Shown here piece by piece: positions 15,915 to 23,657 of a stretch of 64,000 nt of DNA. The DNA comes from Caccovicinus sp051878975 (GTDB lineage: Bacteria; Bacillota; Clostridia; Lachnospirales; Lachnospiraceae), in the NCBI GenBank assembly GCA_051878975.1, contig JBJELD010000041.1, forward strand, positions 1 through 64,000, read 5' to 3'. The translations under genes and the position numbers were made by a program. The notes beneath the pieces are model-generated. The model was not told the origin of the DNA. It made no database searches and was given only the letters and a program-made list of their open reading frames with translations. How positions within the stretch are numbered: position 1 is the stretch's first letter; every line of letters starts with the position of its first letter.

Positions 15915-17270
15915 ATGGGAAAATATTTTGGAACAGATGGCTTTCGCGGGGAGGCAAATGTAAATTTAACGGTAGAGCATGCATATCAGGTAGGGCGTTT
16001 CCTGGGCTGGTATTACGGACAGAAGAATGCGGATACCCGGTGTCGGGTGGTAATCGGCAAGGATACCAGAAGAAGCAGCTATATGTTTGAGTATTCTCTG
16101 GTGGCCGGACTGACGGCTTCCGGCGCAGATGTGTTTTTGCTGCATGTAACCACGACTCCAAGTGTGTCCTATGTGGTGCGGACGGAGGGCTTTGACTGCG
16201 GCATCATGATTTCTGCCAGCCATAACCCGTACTATGACAATGGAATCAAGGTCATTAACGGGAATGGGGAAAAGCTGGAAGAGAGCGTGATTCTGGAAAT
16301 TGAAAAGTATCTGGATGGTCAGATCGGGGAGCTCCCGCTGGCAAAACGGGATAAGATCGGACGTACAACCGACTTTTCCGCAGGACGGAACCGCTATATC
16401 GGATATTTGATTTCCATTGCAACCCGTTCCTTTAAGAATATGAAGGTGGCTCTGGACTGTGCAAACGGAAGTGCTTCCTCTATTGCGAAGAATGTGTTTG
16501 ACGCGCTGGGCGCGGAGACGCATGTGATCAACATGGAGCCGAACGGAGTCAACATCAATACCAGCTGCGGTTCGACGCATATAGAGGGACTTCAGAAGTT
16601 TGTGGTGGAGACCGGCTGCGATGTAGGTTTTGCCTATGACGGGGATGCAGACCGCTGCCTGGCTGTGGACGCGAAGGGAAATCTGGTAGATGGCGACGTG
16701 ATCATGTACATCTGCGGAAAATATATGAAGGAGCAGGGAACCCTGCCTCACAATACGGTGGTGACCACGATCATGTCCAATTTCGGTCTGTACAAGGCTT
16801 TTGACCGGGAAGGCATCCGCTACGAAAAGACGGCGGTGGGTGATAAATATGTGTATGAGAACATGTCTGCAAACGGATTCGGCCTGGGCGGTGAGCAGTC
16901 CGGACATATTATTTTCAGCAAGCATGCGACCACCGGAGACGGAATTCTGACTTCTTTAAAGGTGATGGAAGTGATTCTGGAGAAGAAGCAGACTCTGGAG
17001 AAGCTGGCCTCTGAGGTGGAGATCTATCCGCAGGTTCTGAAAAACGTACGGGTAAAGGATAAGAAGGCGGCACAGGATGACGAGGCCGTGCAGGCTGAGG
17101 TGGCAAAGGTGGCTGCTGAGCTGGGAGATGACGGACGGATCCTTCTTCGTCAGTCCGGAACCGAGCCGGTTGTCCGGGTGATGGTGGAGGCCGCGTCCCA
17201 TGAGCTCTGTGAGAGCAAGGTGGACCAGGTGATCGCCGTGATGAAGGCGCAGGGACATTTTGCAGAGTAA
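15915..17270 (+). CDS. glmM: Phosphoglucosamine mutase
   Basis: GlmM interconverts glucosamine-6-phosphate and glucosamine-1-phosphate for UDP-GlcNAc synthesis. The 451-residue protein begins MGKYFGTDGFRGEAN. It has the phosphoserine loop ISASHNPYYDNGIK (Ser near residue 100), the metal loop DGDADR (about 238-243), the sugar-binding GGEQSGH (about 325-331) and the phosphate-binding RQSGTEPVVRV near the C-terminus. The TASHNPYYDNGIK-type loop separates GlmM from phosphomannomutases. An upstream in-frame ATG (15864) would add 17 atypical residues. It follows rmlD by 75 bases. Confidence 0.88.
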   Translation: MGKYFGTDGFRGEANVNLTVEHAYQVGRFLGWYYGQKNADTRCRVVIGKDTRRSSYMFEYSLVAGLTASGADVFLLHVTTTPSVSYVVRTEGFDCGIMISASHNPYYDNGIKVINGNGEKLEESVILEIEKYLDGQIGELPLAKRDKIGRTTDFSAGRNRYIGYLISIATRSFKNMKVALDCANGSASSIAKNVFDALGAETHVINMEPNGVNINTSCGSTHIEGLQKFVVETGCDVGFAYDGDADRCLAVDAKGNLVDGDVIMYICGKYMKEQGTLPHNTVVTTIMSNFGLYKAFDREGIRYEKTAVGDKYVYENMSANGFGLGGEQSGHIIFSKHATTGDGILTSLKVMEVILEKKQTLEKLASEVEIYPQVLKNVRVKDKKAAQDDEAVQAEVAKVAAELGDDGRILLRQSGTEPVVRVMVEAASHELCESKVDQVIAVMKAQGHFAE

Positions 17271-17329
17271 TTCCGGAAATTCTGTATCAGGATTTCACCG
17301 GAATTACATTGGAATCCGGCCGAAAAAGA

Positions 17330-17358
17330 TTGCCATGAAAAAAACCATATGTTATAAT
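17330..17358 (+). promoter_or_regulatory. Sigma-A promoter for leuA
   Basis: TTGCCA (17330-17335), a 17-base spacer and a perfect TATAAT (17353-17358). The leader to the leuA start is about 190 bases. Confidence 0.8.
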
Positions 17359-17398
17359 AAAAGAACGCTGTCAAGGGCGAATTTATAAAAAAGGAATG

Positions 17399-17488
17399 AT
17401 GAAAGATGGGGTTAGACCTGTAATCACTTCGTGGTTCATTGCAAAGCATCATTGCGTGACGGATCGACTGCCGGCCTGCATGGGCTAG
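17399..17488 (+). CDS. Candidate 29-codon leader ORF upstream of leuA
   Basis: An ATG at 17399, preceded by AAAAAAGGA, opens 29 codons ending in TAG at 17486-17488. The peptide begins MKDGVRPVITSWFIA and ends DRLPACMG. It starts about 35 bases after the predicted transcription start and ends 70 bases before leuA. It has no run of leucine codons (one CTG), so it is not a classical leucine attenuator peptide. I see no T-box sequence (no TGGNACCGCG). It could be a regulatory leader peptide, or a structured RNA that happens to be open in one frame. Confidence 0.45.
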   Translation: MKDGVRPVITSWFIAKHHCVTDRLPACMG

Positions 17489-17557
17489 CAGAAGAAGAAA
17501 ATCAGCAGCATCGATGAATGGAATGAATGTTTTGGAGTGAAAATGGAGGAAAAGATC

Positions 17558-19225
17558 ATGTTAAATTATCAGAGATACAAACGAGTTCCTGTAGTGGACT
17601 TCCCGGAAAGAACCTGGCCGAACAAGGAGATCGAGAAGGCGCCGATCTGGTGCAGCGTGGATCTTCGTGACGGAAATCAGGCGCTGGTTGAGCCGATGGT
17701 AGTAGAAGAGAAGATTGAGATGTTCAATATGCTGGTAAAGCTTGGCTTTAAGGAGATCGAGGTTGGTTTCCCAGCTGCTTCTCAGATCGAGTTTGACTTC
17801 CTTCGCCAGCTGGTAGACCGGAAGCTGATCCCGGATGATGTTGTGGTTCAGGTACTGGTTCAGTGCAGGGAGCATCTGATCAAGAGAACCTTCGAGGCGT
17901 TAAAAGGCGTTAAGAAGGCGATAGTACATATTTATAATTCGACCTCAACTCTTCAGAGAGATGTGGTATTTCATAAGGACATGGAGGAGATCAAGGAGAT
18001 CGCCATTATCGGAACGAAGCTGGTTCAGAAGTACGCGGCTGATTTCGACGGCGAGATTCTTTTAGAGTATTCTCCGGAAAGCTTTACCGGAACCGAGCTG
18101 GATTTTGCACTGGATATCTGTACGGCTGTTCAGGAAACCTGGGGGGCAACAAAGGATAAGAAGATCATTCTGAACCTTCCTTCCACGGTAGAGATGAATA
18201 CCCCGAACGTGTATGCAGACCAGATCGAGTGGATGAACACGCATTTTAAGAACCGGGAAAGCATCATCTTAAGTGTGCATCCGCATAATGACCGGGGAAC
18301 CGGCATTGCGGCTACCGAGCTTGCCCTGCTTGCAGGCGCAGACCGTGTGGAGGGAACGCTGTTCGGAAACGGCGAGCGTACCGGAAATGTGGATGTGATG
18401 ACGCTTGCGTACAATATGTTCTCTCAGGGCATTAATCCGGAATTAAACGTGGAGAATGTAAGAGAGATCGCAGAGGTTTATGAACGCTGCACCAAGATGG
18501 AGATTCCGCCGCGCCATCCGTATGCCGGAAAGCTGGTGTTTACCGCATTCTCGGGTTCCCATCAGGATGCGATCAACAAGGGTATGCAGGCTATGAAGGA
18601 GAGGAAGGGACAGTACTGGGAGGTTCCGTATCTGCCGATCGATCCGAGCGATATCGGCCGTCAGTACGAGCCGATCGTCCGCATCAACAGCCAATCCGGC
18701 AAGGGCGGCGTAGCTTTCGTGATGGACACCTTCTACGGCTTCAAGCTTCCGAAGGGCATGCACAAGGAGTTTGCCGATGTGATCCAGAAGATTTCCGAGC
18801 AGCAGGGTGAGGTTGCTCCGGAGCAGATCATGGCGGAGTTCAAGAAGAATTATCTGGACAGAAAAGAACCGATGCATTTCAGAAAGTGCCGGATTTCCGA
18901 TGCGGATACCGGTAACGGTGAGTTTGCAACGCTGGCAAGGGTGACCTACACCGATCATGGTATTGAGAAGACGTTCGAGGGCGTAGGAAACGGTCCGATC
19001 GATGCAGTTCAGAGAGGACTGGAGGATGCACTGGGCATCCAGATCCGTGTTATGGATTATTCTGAGCACGCATTAAGCTCCGGTTCCGGCGCACAGGCTG
19101 CATCCTACATCCATGTACTGGATATGGCAACCGGCAAGGCAACCTACGGCGTAGGTATCAGCTCCAATATTACCCGGTCTTCCATCCGCGGCATCTTCAG
19201 TGCGGTGAACCGTTTGTTCTATTAA
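17558..19225 (+). CDS. leuA: 2-isopropylmalate synthase
   Basis: LeuA condenses acetyl-CoA with 2-ketoisovalerate, the first step of leucine synthesis. The 555-residue protein is of the longer type, starting LNYQRYKRVPVVDFPERTWP. It has the catalytic CSVDLRDGNQAL (about residues 29-40), the metal-binding HPHNDRGTG (about 239-247) and NGERTGNVD (about 275-283). The C-terminal region from about 430 is the regulatory domain that usually binds leucine, ending in SSNITRSSIRGIFSAVNR. The ATG at 17558 is 7 bases after GGAGGA; the GTG at 17537 has no proper site. Confidence 0.95.
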   Translation: MLNYQRYKRVPVVDFPERTWPNKEIEKAPIWCSVDLRDGNQALVEPMVVEEKIEMFNMLVKLGFKEIEVGFPAASQIEFDFLRQLVDRKLIPDDVVVQVLVQCREHLIKRTFEALKGVKKAIVHIYNSTSTLQRDVVFHKDMEEIKEIAIIGTKLVQKYAADFDGEILLEYSPESFTGTELDFALDICTAVQETWGATKDKKIILNLPSTVEMNTPNVYADQIEWMNTHFKNRESIILSVHPHNDRGTGIAATELALLAGADRVEGTLFGNGERTGNVDVMTLAYNMFSQGINPELNVENVREIAEVYERCTKMEIPPRHPYAGKLVFTAFSGSHQDAINKGMQAMKERKGQYWEVPYLPIDPSDIGRQYEPIVRINSQSGKGGVAFVMDTFYGFKLPKGMHKEFADVIQKISEQQGEVAPEQIMAEFKKNYLDRKEPMHFRKCRISDADTGNGEFATLARVTYTDHGIEKTFEGVGNGPIDAVQRGLEDALGIQIRVMDYSEHALSSGSGAQAASYIHVLDMATGKATYGVGISSNITRSSIRGIFSAVNRLFY

Positions 19226-19240
19226 TAAAATAAAGTTTAG

Positions 19241-19281
19241 ACAGCAGCCTGCACTCAAAAATAGCAGGCTGCTGTTTATTT
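19241..19281 (+). terminator. Intrinsic terminator after leuA
   Basis: ACAGCAGCCTGC (19241-19252) pairs perfectly with GCAGGCTGCTGT (19264-19275) around an 11-base loop and is followed by TTATTTT. Confidence 0.85.
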
Positions 19282-19326
19282 TGTAAAGTAAAGAGGATGC
19301 ATGGCTTGCCGGTTCCGGCCCTGTCC

Positions 19327-19355
19327 TTGACAAATGCCTGCAAAAAAACTATAAT
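19327..19355 (+). promoter_or_regulatory. Consensus sigma-A promoter of the amino-acid ABC operon
   Basis: TTGACA (19327-19332), a 17-base spacer and TATAAT (19350-19355): a full match to consensus. The predicted start is near 19362, giving a leader of about 110 bases. Confidence 0.9.
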
Positions 19356-19372
19356 TACATTCATGATGAATG

Positions 19373-19421
19373 ACGCCGTTGACAAAGTTGGAAAAGCAGC
19401 TGTGCCCGGCGTTTTGTTTTT
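19373..19421 (+). terminator. Possible leader terminator (attenuator) before the ABC operon
   Basis: ACGCCG (19373-19378) pairs with CGGCGT (19407-19412), immediately followed by TTTGTTTTT. This has the form of an intrinsic terminator but lies between the promoter and the first gene, about 50 bases before the start codon. The stem is short and the loop long (28 bases), so it may be chance. If real, it would allow premature termination control. Confidence 0.35.
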
Positions 19422-19472
19422 CATCAGAATAATCCGGGGAGAATAAGACCGGAAGAAAAGAGGAGAAAGATC

Positions 19473-20321
19473 ATGAAGAAATTAGTTGCATTGACCTTAA
19501 GTGTTGTGACCGCAATGAGCCTTCTGGCTGGCTGCGGCGGTTCTTCCGCAGAGACCACAGCAGCTGCAGAGACGACTGCAGCAGAGACCACGGCAGCGGA
19601 GACGAAGGAAGAGGCTGCAGAAACGACTGCGGCAGAGAGTACCGGTGCCGGCAAGAAGTATGTGATCGCAACGGATACCACCTTCCCGCCATTTGAGTTT
19701 ACCAATGCGGACAACCAGTTTGTGGGCATCGATGTGGATATTCTGGCTGCCATTGCAGAGGATCAGGGCTTTGAGTATGAGCTGAACTCTCTGGGCTTTG
19801 ACGCAGCGCTGGTTGCGGTACAGTCCGGACAGGCAGACGGTGTGATTGCCGGCATGTCTATTACGGAGGAAAGAAAGAAAACCTTTGATTTCTCCGAGGC
19901 ATACTTTAACGCGGATGTAACCATGGCTGTGGCACAGGGCTCCTCCGTAAAGTCCTATGAGGATCTGAACGGACAGAAGGTAGCGGTTAAGACGGCAACC
20001 AACGGAGCAGATTATGCAAAGTCCATTGCGGATCAGTACGGCTTCACGATTGTGGAATTCAAGGATTCCCCGACCATGTACCAGGATGTGGTGCTGGGAA
20101 ATACCGTTGCCTGCTTTGAGGATTATCCGGTTATGGCCTATAACATTCAGCAGGGCGCTCCGATGGAGATTCCGGAGGGCATGACTGCAGCAGGTTCCTC
20201 CTACGGTTTTGCAGTAGCAGCCGGAAAGAATGCAGAGCTGTTAAAGATGTTCAATGACGGTCTGGCAAACATCAAGGCAAACGGAAAGTTCCAGGAGATC
20301 GTAGATTCCTACACGAAATAA
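19473..20321 (+). CDS. Amino-acid ABC transporter substrate-binding lipoprotein
   Basis: A 282-residue extracellular solute-binding protein of family 3, anchored as a lipoprotein. The signal peptide ends in the lipobox LLAGC (Cys about residue 17). A Thr/Ala/Glu-rich linker (about residues 20-55) follows and then the binding domain starting KYVIATDTTFPPFEF. DVDILAAIAED and FDFSEAYFNADVTMAV are family-typical. The binding pocket suggests a polar amino acid but the exact ligand is unknown. It is the first gene of a three-gene transporter operon; ribosome site GAGGAGA. Confidence 0.92.
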   Translation: MKKLVALTLSVVTAMSLLAGCGGSSAETTAAAETTAAETTAAETKEEAAETTAAESTGAGKKYVIATDTTFPPFEFTNADNQFVGIDVDILAAIAEDQGFEYELNSLGFDAALVAVQSGQADGVIAGMSITEERKKTFDFSEAYFNADVTMAVAQGSSVKSYEDLNGQKVAVKTATNGADYAKSIADQYGFTIVEFKDSPTMYQDVVLGNTVACFEDYPVMAYNIQQGAPMEIPEGMTAAGSSYGFAVAAGKNAELLKMFNDGLANIKANGKFQEIVDSYTK

Positions 20322-20350
20322 TGCAGACGAAGAAATAGGAGGTGACCCAG

Positions 20351-21025
20351 GTGGCGGACATCCTGAGAAGTTATACGCCCATGTTGCTTGAGGCATTGGG
20401 ACAGACATTGCTTTTGACGTTGTTATCACTGTTTTTTGCCTTTATCATCGGTCTGATCGTGGGATTGATGAATGTGAGCAAAAGTAAAATCCTGAATTTT
20501 GTCGGCACGGTATATGTGGACGGCATCCGGGGCGTTCCGCTGATTGTACTTGCGTACTTCATTTACTTCGGTATTCCGATGGCAATCAAGGCCATGGGAG
20601 CGTCCAACTTTAAGATGAGCGCTCTTGTGGCCGGCACCATTGCCCTTTCCATGAATGCAGGTGCCTACATGGCGGAGATCTTCCGCGCGGGCATCCAGTC
20701 CGTGGACAAGGGACAGATGGAGGCTGCAAGAAGCTTGGGTTTAAGCTACGGAAAATCCATGCAGAAGGTGATTCTGCCGCAGGCGATCCGTACCATGATC
20801 CCCTCCATCATCAACCAGTTCATCATTTCCTTAAAGGACACCTCCATTTTGTCCGTAATCGGATTTCCGGAACTGACCAAGGCCGGAAATATCATCGTGG
20901 GCAATACCTTCAAGGCGCTTCAGGTCTGGGGCATTGTGGGACTGATGTATATGGTTGTGATCGTCACGCTGTCCAAGGTGGCAAAGCGGATTGAGAGGAG
21001 GATCAACGTTGGCAATACAAGATAA
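20351..21025 (+). CDS. Amino-acid ABC transporter permease
   Basis: A 224-residue inner-membrane permease of the His/Glu/Gln/Arg/opine family, with about five membrane segments. The EAA loop reads EAARSLGLSYGKSMQKVILP at about residues 126-145 and is where the ATPase docks. A GTG at 20351 is chosen because AGGAGG (20337-20342) is 8 bases upstream; the GTG at 20342 overlaps the ribosome site itself. The following ATPase gene overlaps its 3' end by 17 bases. Confidence 0.92.
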   Translation: MADILRSYTPMLLEALGQTLLLTLLSLFFAFIIGLIVGLMNVSKSKILNFVGTVYVDGIRGVPLIVLAYFIYFGIPMAIKAMGASNFKMSALVAGTIALSMNAGAYMAEIFRAGIQSVDKGQMEAARSLGLSYGKSMQKVILPQAIRTMIPSIINQFIISLKDTSILSVIGFPELTKAGNIIVGNTFKALQVWGIVGLMYMVVIVTLSKVAKRIERRINVGNTR

Positions 21026-21752
21026 TGTGAAAATTCATGTAAAAGGACTTCAGAAAAGCTTCGGAAAGCTGGAGGTTTTAAAGCATATCGATGCGGATAT
21101 CCGGGAAGGAGAGGTTGTGGTTCTTTTGGGCCCGTCCGGTTCCGGAAAATCCACATTTCTCCGGTGCTTAAATCGTCTGGAGGACATTACCGGCGGCCAG
21201 GTGGTGGTAAACGGCCACGATATTACCGATAAAAAGATCGATATCAATAAGGTCCGGGAAAACGTAGGCATGGTGTTCCAGCATTTTAATCTGTTTCCGC
21301 ATATGACCGTTCTGGAGAATATCATGCTGGCACCGGTGGAATTGAAAAAGATGACGAAGGAAGAGGCCAGAAAAAAGGGCATGGAGCTGCTTGCGCGGGT
21401 CGGTCTGGATTCCAAAGCGGACGTTTATCCGCCACAGCTTTCCGGCGGCCAGAAGCAGAGGGTGGCGATCGCCCGCGCTCTGGCTATGAATCCGGATATC
21501 ATGCTGTTTGACGAACCGACCTCCGCGCTGGATCCGGAGATGGTCGGAGAGGTCCTGGCGGTTATGAAGGAGCTGGCTGCTTCCGGTATGACGATGGTAG
21601 TGGTGACCCATGAGATCGGCTTTGCCAGAGAGGTGGCAGACCGGGTTATCTTCATGGACGGCGGCTATATTGTGGAGCAGGGAACACCGGAGGAGGTGCT
21701 TCTGCATCCGAAGGAACCCAGAACCATTGATTTCCTGAATAAGGTTCTGTAA
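21009..21752 (+). CDS. Amino-acid ABC transporter ATP-binding protein
   Basis: A 247-residue GlnQ-type ATPase that powers the permease. It has Walker A GPSGSGKST (about residues 41-49), the signature LSGGQKQRVAIARAL (about 143-157), Walker B IMLFDEPTSALDPE (about 164-177) and the switch His in VTHEIGFA. A TTG start at 21009 is chosen, 7 bases after AGGAGG (20996-21001), giving the N-terminus AIQDNVKIHVKGLQKSFG. It overlaps the permease, consistent with translational coupling. Confidence 0.94.
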   Translation: MAIQDNVKIHVKGLQKSFGKLEVLKHIDADIREGEVVVLLGPSGSGKSTFLRCLNRLEDITGGQVVVNGHDITDKKIDINKVRENVGMVFQHFNLFPHMTVLENIMLAPVELKKMTKEEARKKGMELLARVGLDSKADVYPPQLSGGQKQRVAIARALAMNPDIMLFDEPTSALDPEMVGEVLAVMKELAASGMTMVVVTHEIGFAREVADRVIFMDGGYIVEQGTPEEVLLHPKEPRTIDFLNKVL

Positions 21753-21780
21753 ATTTTCATTTTATTCGGAGGGGATTACC

Positions 21781-22365
21781 ATGAAAAAGATCATCACCAT
21801 CAGCCGTGAGTTCGGCGCCGGGGGCGGCGAGCTTGGCCAGAAGCTGGCAGAACGGCTCGGCTACGAATTGTACAATAAGGAGATCATCCTGAAGGCCGCT
21901 GCAGATTCTAATGTGGACATTTACAGTCTGATTCAGTGGGATGAGAAGGTACCGCTGAATTTTGGCTTTACCCAGAGTCTGTTTGATTTCTATAATCGTC
22001 CGTTGAGCGATCAGATCTTTGAGGCCCAGAAGGAGGTTATCCGGAAGATCGGCGAGAAGGGGCGCTGCGTGATTGTGGGCCGGAATGCCAACACGATCCT
22101 GAAGGAATACGACAACGTTCTGAATGTGTTCATTCATGCAGACTTTAACTGGAGAGTTCGAAGAATGATGACGAAGATGCCGGATATGACGGAGGAGCAG
22201 GTGCGGGAGCACACGAAAGCGGTGGATAAGACCAGACAGAAGTACTGCTATTACCACACGAAGACTACCTTCGGGGCGGCAGAATTCTATGACATCACAC
22301 TGAGCAGTTCCACCTTTGGAATCGATAAATGTGCGGATATTCTCGAAGCACTGGCAAAAGAATGA
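21781..22365 (+). CDS. Cytidylate kinase-like family protein
   Basis: A 194-residue P-loop protein of the cytidylate-kinase-like group often found in Clostridia. It begins KKIITISREFGAGGGELGQK, an altered P-loop, and has IGEKGRCVIVGRNANTIL in the middle and a lid region MTKMPDMTEEQVREHTKAVD. It is shorter and more divergent than Cmk, so CMP phosphorylation is not certain. It starts 28 bases after the ABC ATPase behind GGAGGGG and is followed by a terminator, so it is probably the last gene of the transporter operon. Confidence 0.7.
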   Translation: MKKIITISREFGAGGGELGQKLAERLGYELYNKEIILKAAADSNVDIYSLIQWDEKVPLNFGFTQSLFDFYNRPLSDQIFEAQKEVIRKIGEKGRCVIVGRNANTILKEYDNVLNVFIHADFNWRVRRMMTKMPDMTEEQVREHTKAVDKTRQKYCYYHTKTTFGAAEFYDITLSSSTFGIDKCADILEALAKE

Positions 22366-22383
22366 GAGGAAGGAAAACGAGGC

Positions 22384-22436
22384 AGCTTCTGCAAAACAGA
22401 CGGTTCGTCAGCATCTGTTTTGCAGAAGCTTTTTTG
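22384..22436 (+). terminator. Strong intrinsic terminator
   Basis: AGCTTCTGCAAAACAGA (22384-22400) pairs perfectly with TCTGTTTTGCAGAAGCT (22414-22430), followed by TTTTTG. It separates the transporter operon from the glycan locus. Confidence 0.92.
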
Positions 22437-22451
22437 CTTTCCTGTTAGGGC

Positions 22452-22480
22452 TTCACCAAAGGTCAAAAATATAGTAGAAT
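22452..22480 (+). promoter_or_regulatory. Promoter of the first glycosyltransferase operon
   Basis: TTCACC (22452-22457), a 17-base spacer and TAGAAT (22475-22480). The predicted start is near 22487, directly at the base of the first leader hairpin. Confidence 0.55.
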
Positions 22481-22488
22481 GTACATGA

Positions 22489-22553
22489 GGATTGCGGGAG
22501 TACGGAGTACGGAGCAATCCGGTATCAGAGGGGTCAAAATACCTTTTGCCCCC
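22489..22553 (+). promoter_or_regulatory. Two-hairpin leader before the GT8 gene
   Basis: GGATTGC (22489-22495) pairs with GCAATCC (22514-22520); its loop holds a tandem GAGTACG repeat. A second hairpin around 22530-22552 pairs GGGG-T-CAAAA with TTTTG-CCCC. Neither is followed by a T run. The leader runs about 110 bases to the start codon and contains no ORF. Confidence 0.45.
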
Positions 22554-22596
22554 CACATTAAAAAAGTCAGTTTTCTGAATGAGAGGTCACAAGAAA

Positions 22597-23649
22597 ATGG
22601 ATGTTGTTTATGCGTCAAATGACAATTACGCCAGACATCTTGGCGTATCTATGTATTCGCTGATGGACCGCAATCAGGTGATGGAGCGGATTCGCGTGTT
22701 TGTGCTGGATGTGGGAATCGAGGAGGAGAACCGGGAAAAGCTTGGGCAGATCGCGGCACATTTTGACCGGGAACTGATATTTCTGCCCATGGGGGATTTG
22801 AAAGAACGGTTTCCTTATGAGGTGGATACCGGTGCTTTTGATATCAGCGCCATGGGGCGTCTGTTTATAGGGACTATGCTTCCCCGGGAGGTGGAGCGGG
22901 TCCTGTATCTGGACTGTGATACGGTGGTGCTGTCTTCGCTTCGAAAGCTTTGGCAGACGGAGCTTGGAGGAAGGCTGTTCGGTGCTGTGATGGAGCCTAC
23001 CATTTACCGGGAGGTAAAGGAATCCATCGGCCTGGGCGAAAAGGAACCTTATTTTAATTCCGGCGTGCTGCTGATTGATGTCCGGAAATGGCGGGAGCAG
23101 AATGCGGAAAGCTGTCTGCTGGAATTTTACCGGGCGCTTGGCGGAAAAGCCTTTGCCTGCGATCAGGATACTTTAAACGGGGCATTCCGGGGTCAGATCA
23201 AGGCCCTGTCTCCGCGATATAACTTCTTTACCAATTACCGGTATTTCCATTACGGAGATCTGGTCGGGCAGTCGGCAGCTTATCGGGCTGTGCCGAAGTC
23301 TATGTTTAAGAGGGCAAAACGTCATCCGGCTGTCCTCCACTATGCGGGGGATGAACGTCCGTGGAAAGAAGGAAATCTGGGTCATTACCGCCTGGCCTAT
23401 GAGCAGTATCTGGAGCTGACGCCATGGAAAGGGACACCGAAGGAGCGGGGCGGCATTCGGCAGCGGGTGTATCTTCTGGCTTATCACCTGATGGACTACC
23501 TGACCTGGATCTGTCCGCCTGCGAGAAGGGCAGTCAGCAGGAGGTTCGGGATGCGGCTGGTGGAACGCCGGGGCGGCAGAACGGATTGCAGGGAGCCGGA
23601 AACAGCCGGAGCGGGATCAAGCGGAATCGAAGCAGGAAAGCAGGGATAA
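22597..23649 (+). CDS. Glycosyltransferase family 8 protein
   Basis: A 350-residue GT-A-fold enzyme that transfers a hexose from a nucleotide sugar. It begins DVVYASNDNYARHLGVSMYS, typical of GT8, and has the metal-binding DCD in RVLYLDCDTVVLSS (about residues 101-114). FNSGVLLIDVRKWRE (about 150-164), FACDQDTLNG (about 187-196) and HYAGDERPWK (about 247-256) are further family blocks. The C-terminal 40 residues are basic and low in complexity. The ATG at 22597 follows AGAGGT; the ATG at 22579 lacks a ribosome site. First gene of the glycan locus. Confidence 0.9.
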   Translation: MDVVYASNDNYARHLGVSMYSLMDRNQVMERIRVFVLDVGIEEENREKLGQIAAHFDRELIFLPMGDLKERFPYEVDTGAFDISAMGRLFIGTMLPREVERVLYLDCDTVVLSSLRKLWQTELGGRLFGAVMEPTIYREVKESIGLGEKEPYFNSGVLLIDVRKWREQNAESCLLEFYRALGGKAFACDQDTLNGAFRGQIKALSPRYNFFTNYRYFHYGDLVGQSAAYRAVPKSMFKRAKRHPAVLHYAGDERPWKEGNLGHYRLAYEQYLELTPWKGTPKERGGIRQRVYLLAYHLMDYLTWICPPARRAVSRRFGMRLVERRGGRTDCREPETAGAGSSGIEAGKQG

Positions 23650-23657
23650 AAGAAGCA

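Noticed and set aside
17269..17305. AATTCCGG/CCGGAATT inverted repeat at the end of glmM as a terminator
   Set aside because: The loop is long and no T run follows.
17360..17557. T-box riboswitch before leuA
   Set aside because: No TGGNACCGCG-type T-box sequence or terminator/antiterminator pair is visible in the leader.
22579..22596. ATG at 22579 as start of the GT8 gene
   Set aside because: No ribosome site precedes it, and the family N-terminus begins at the ATG at 22597.
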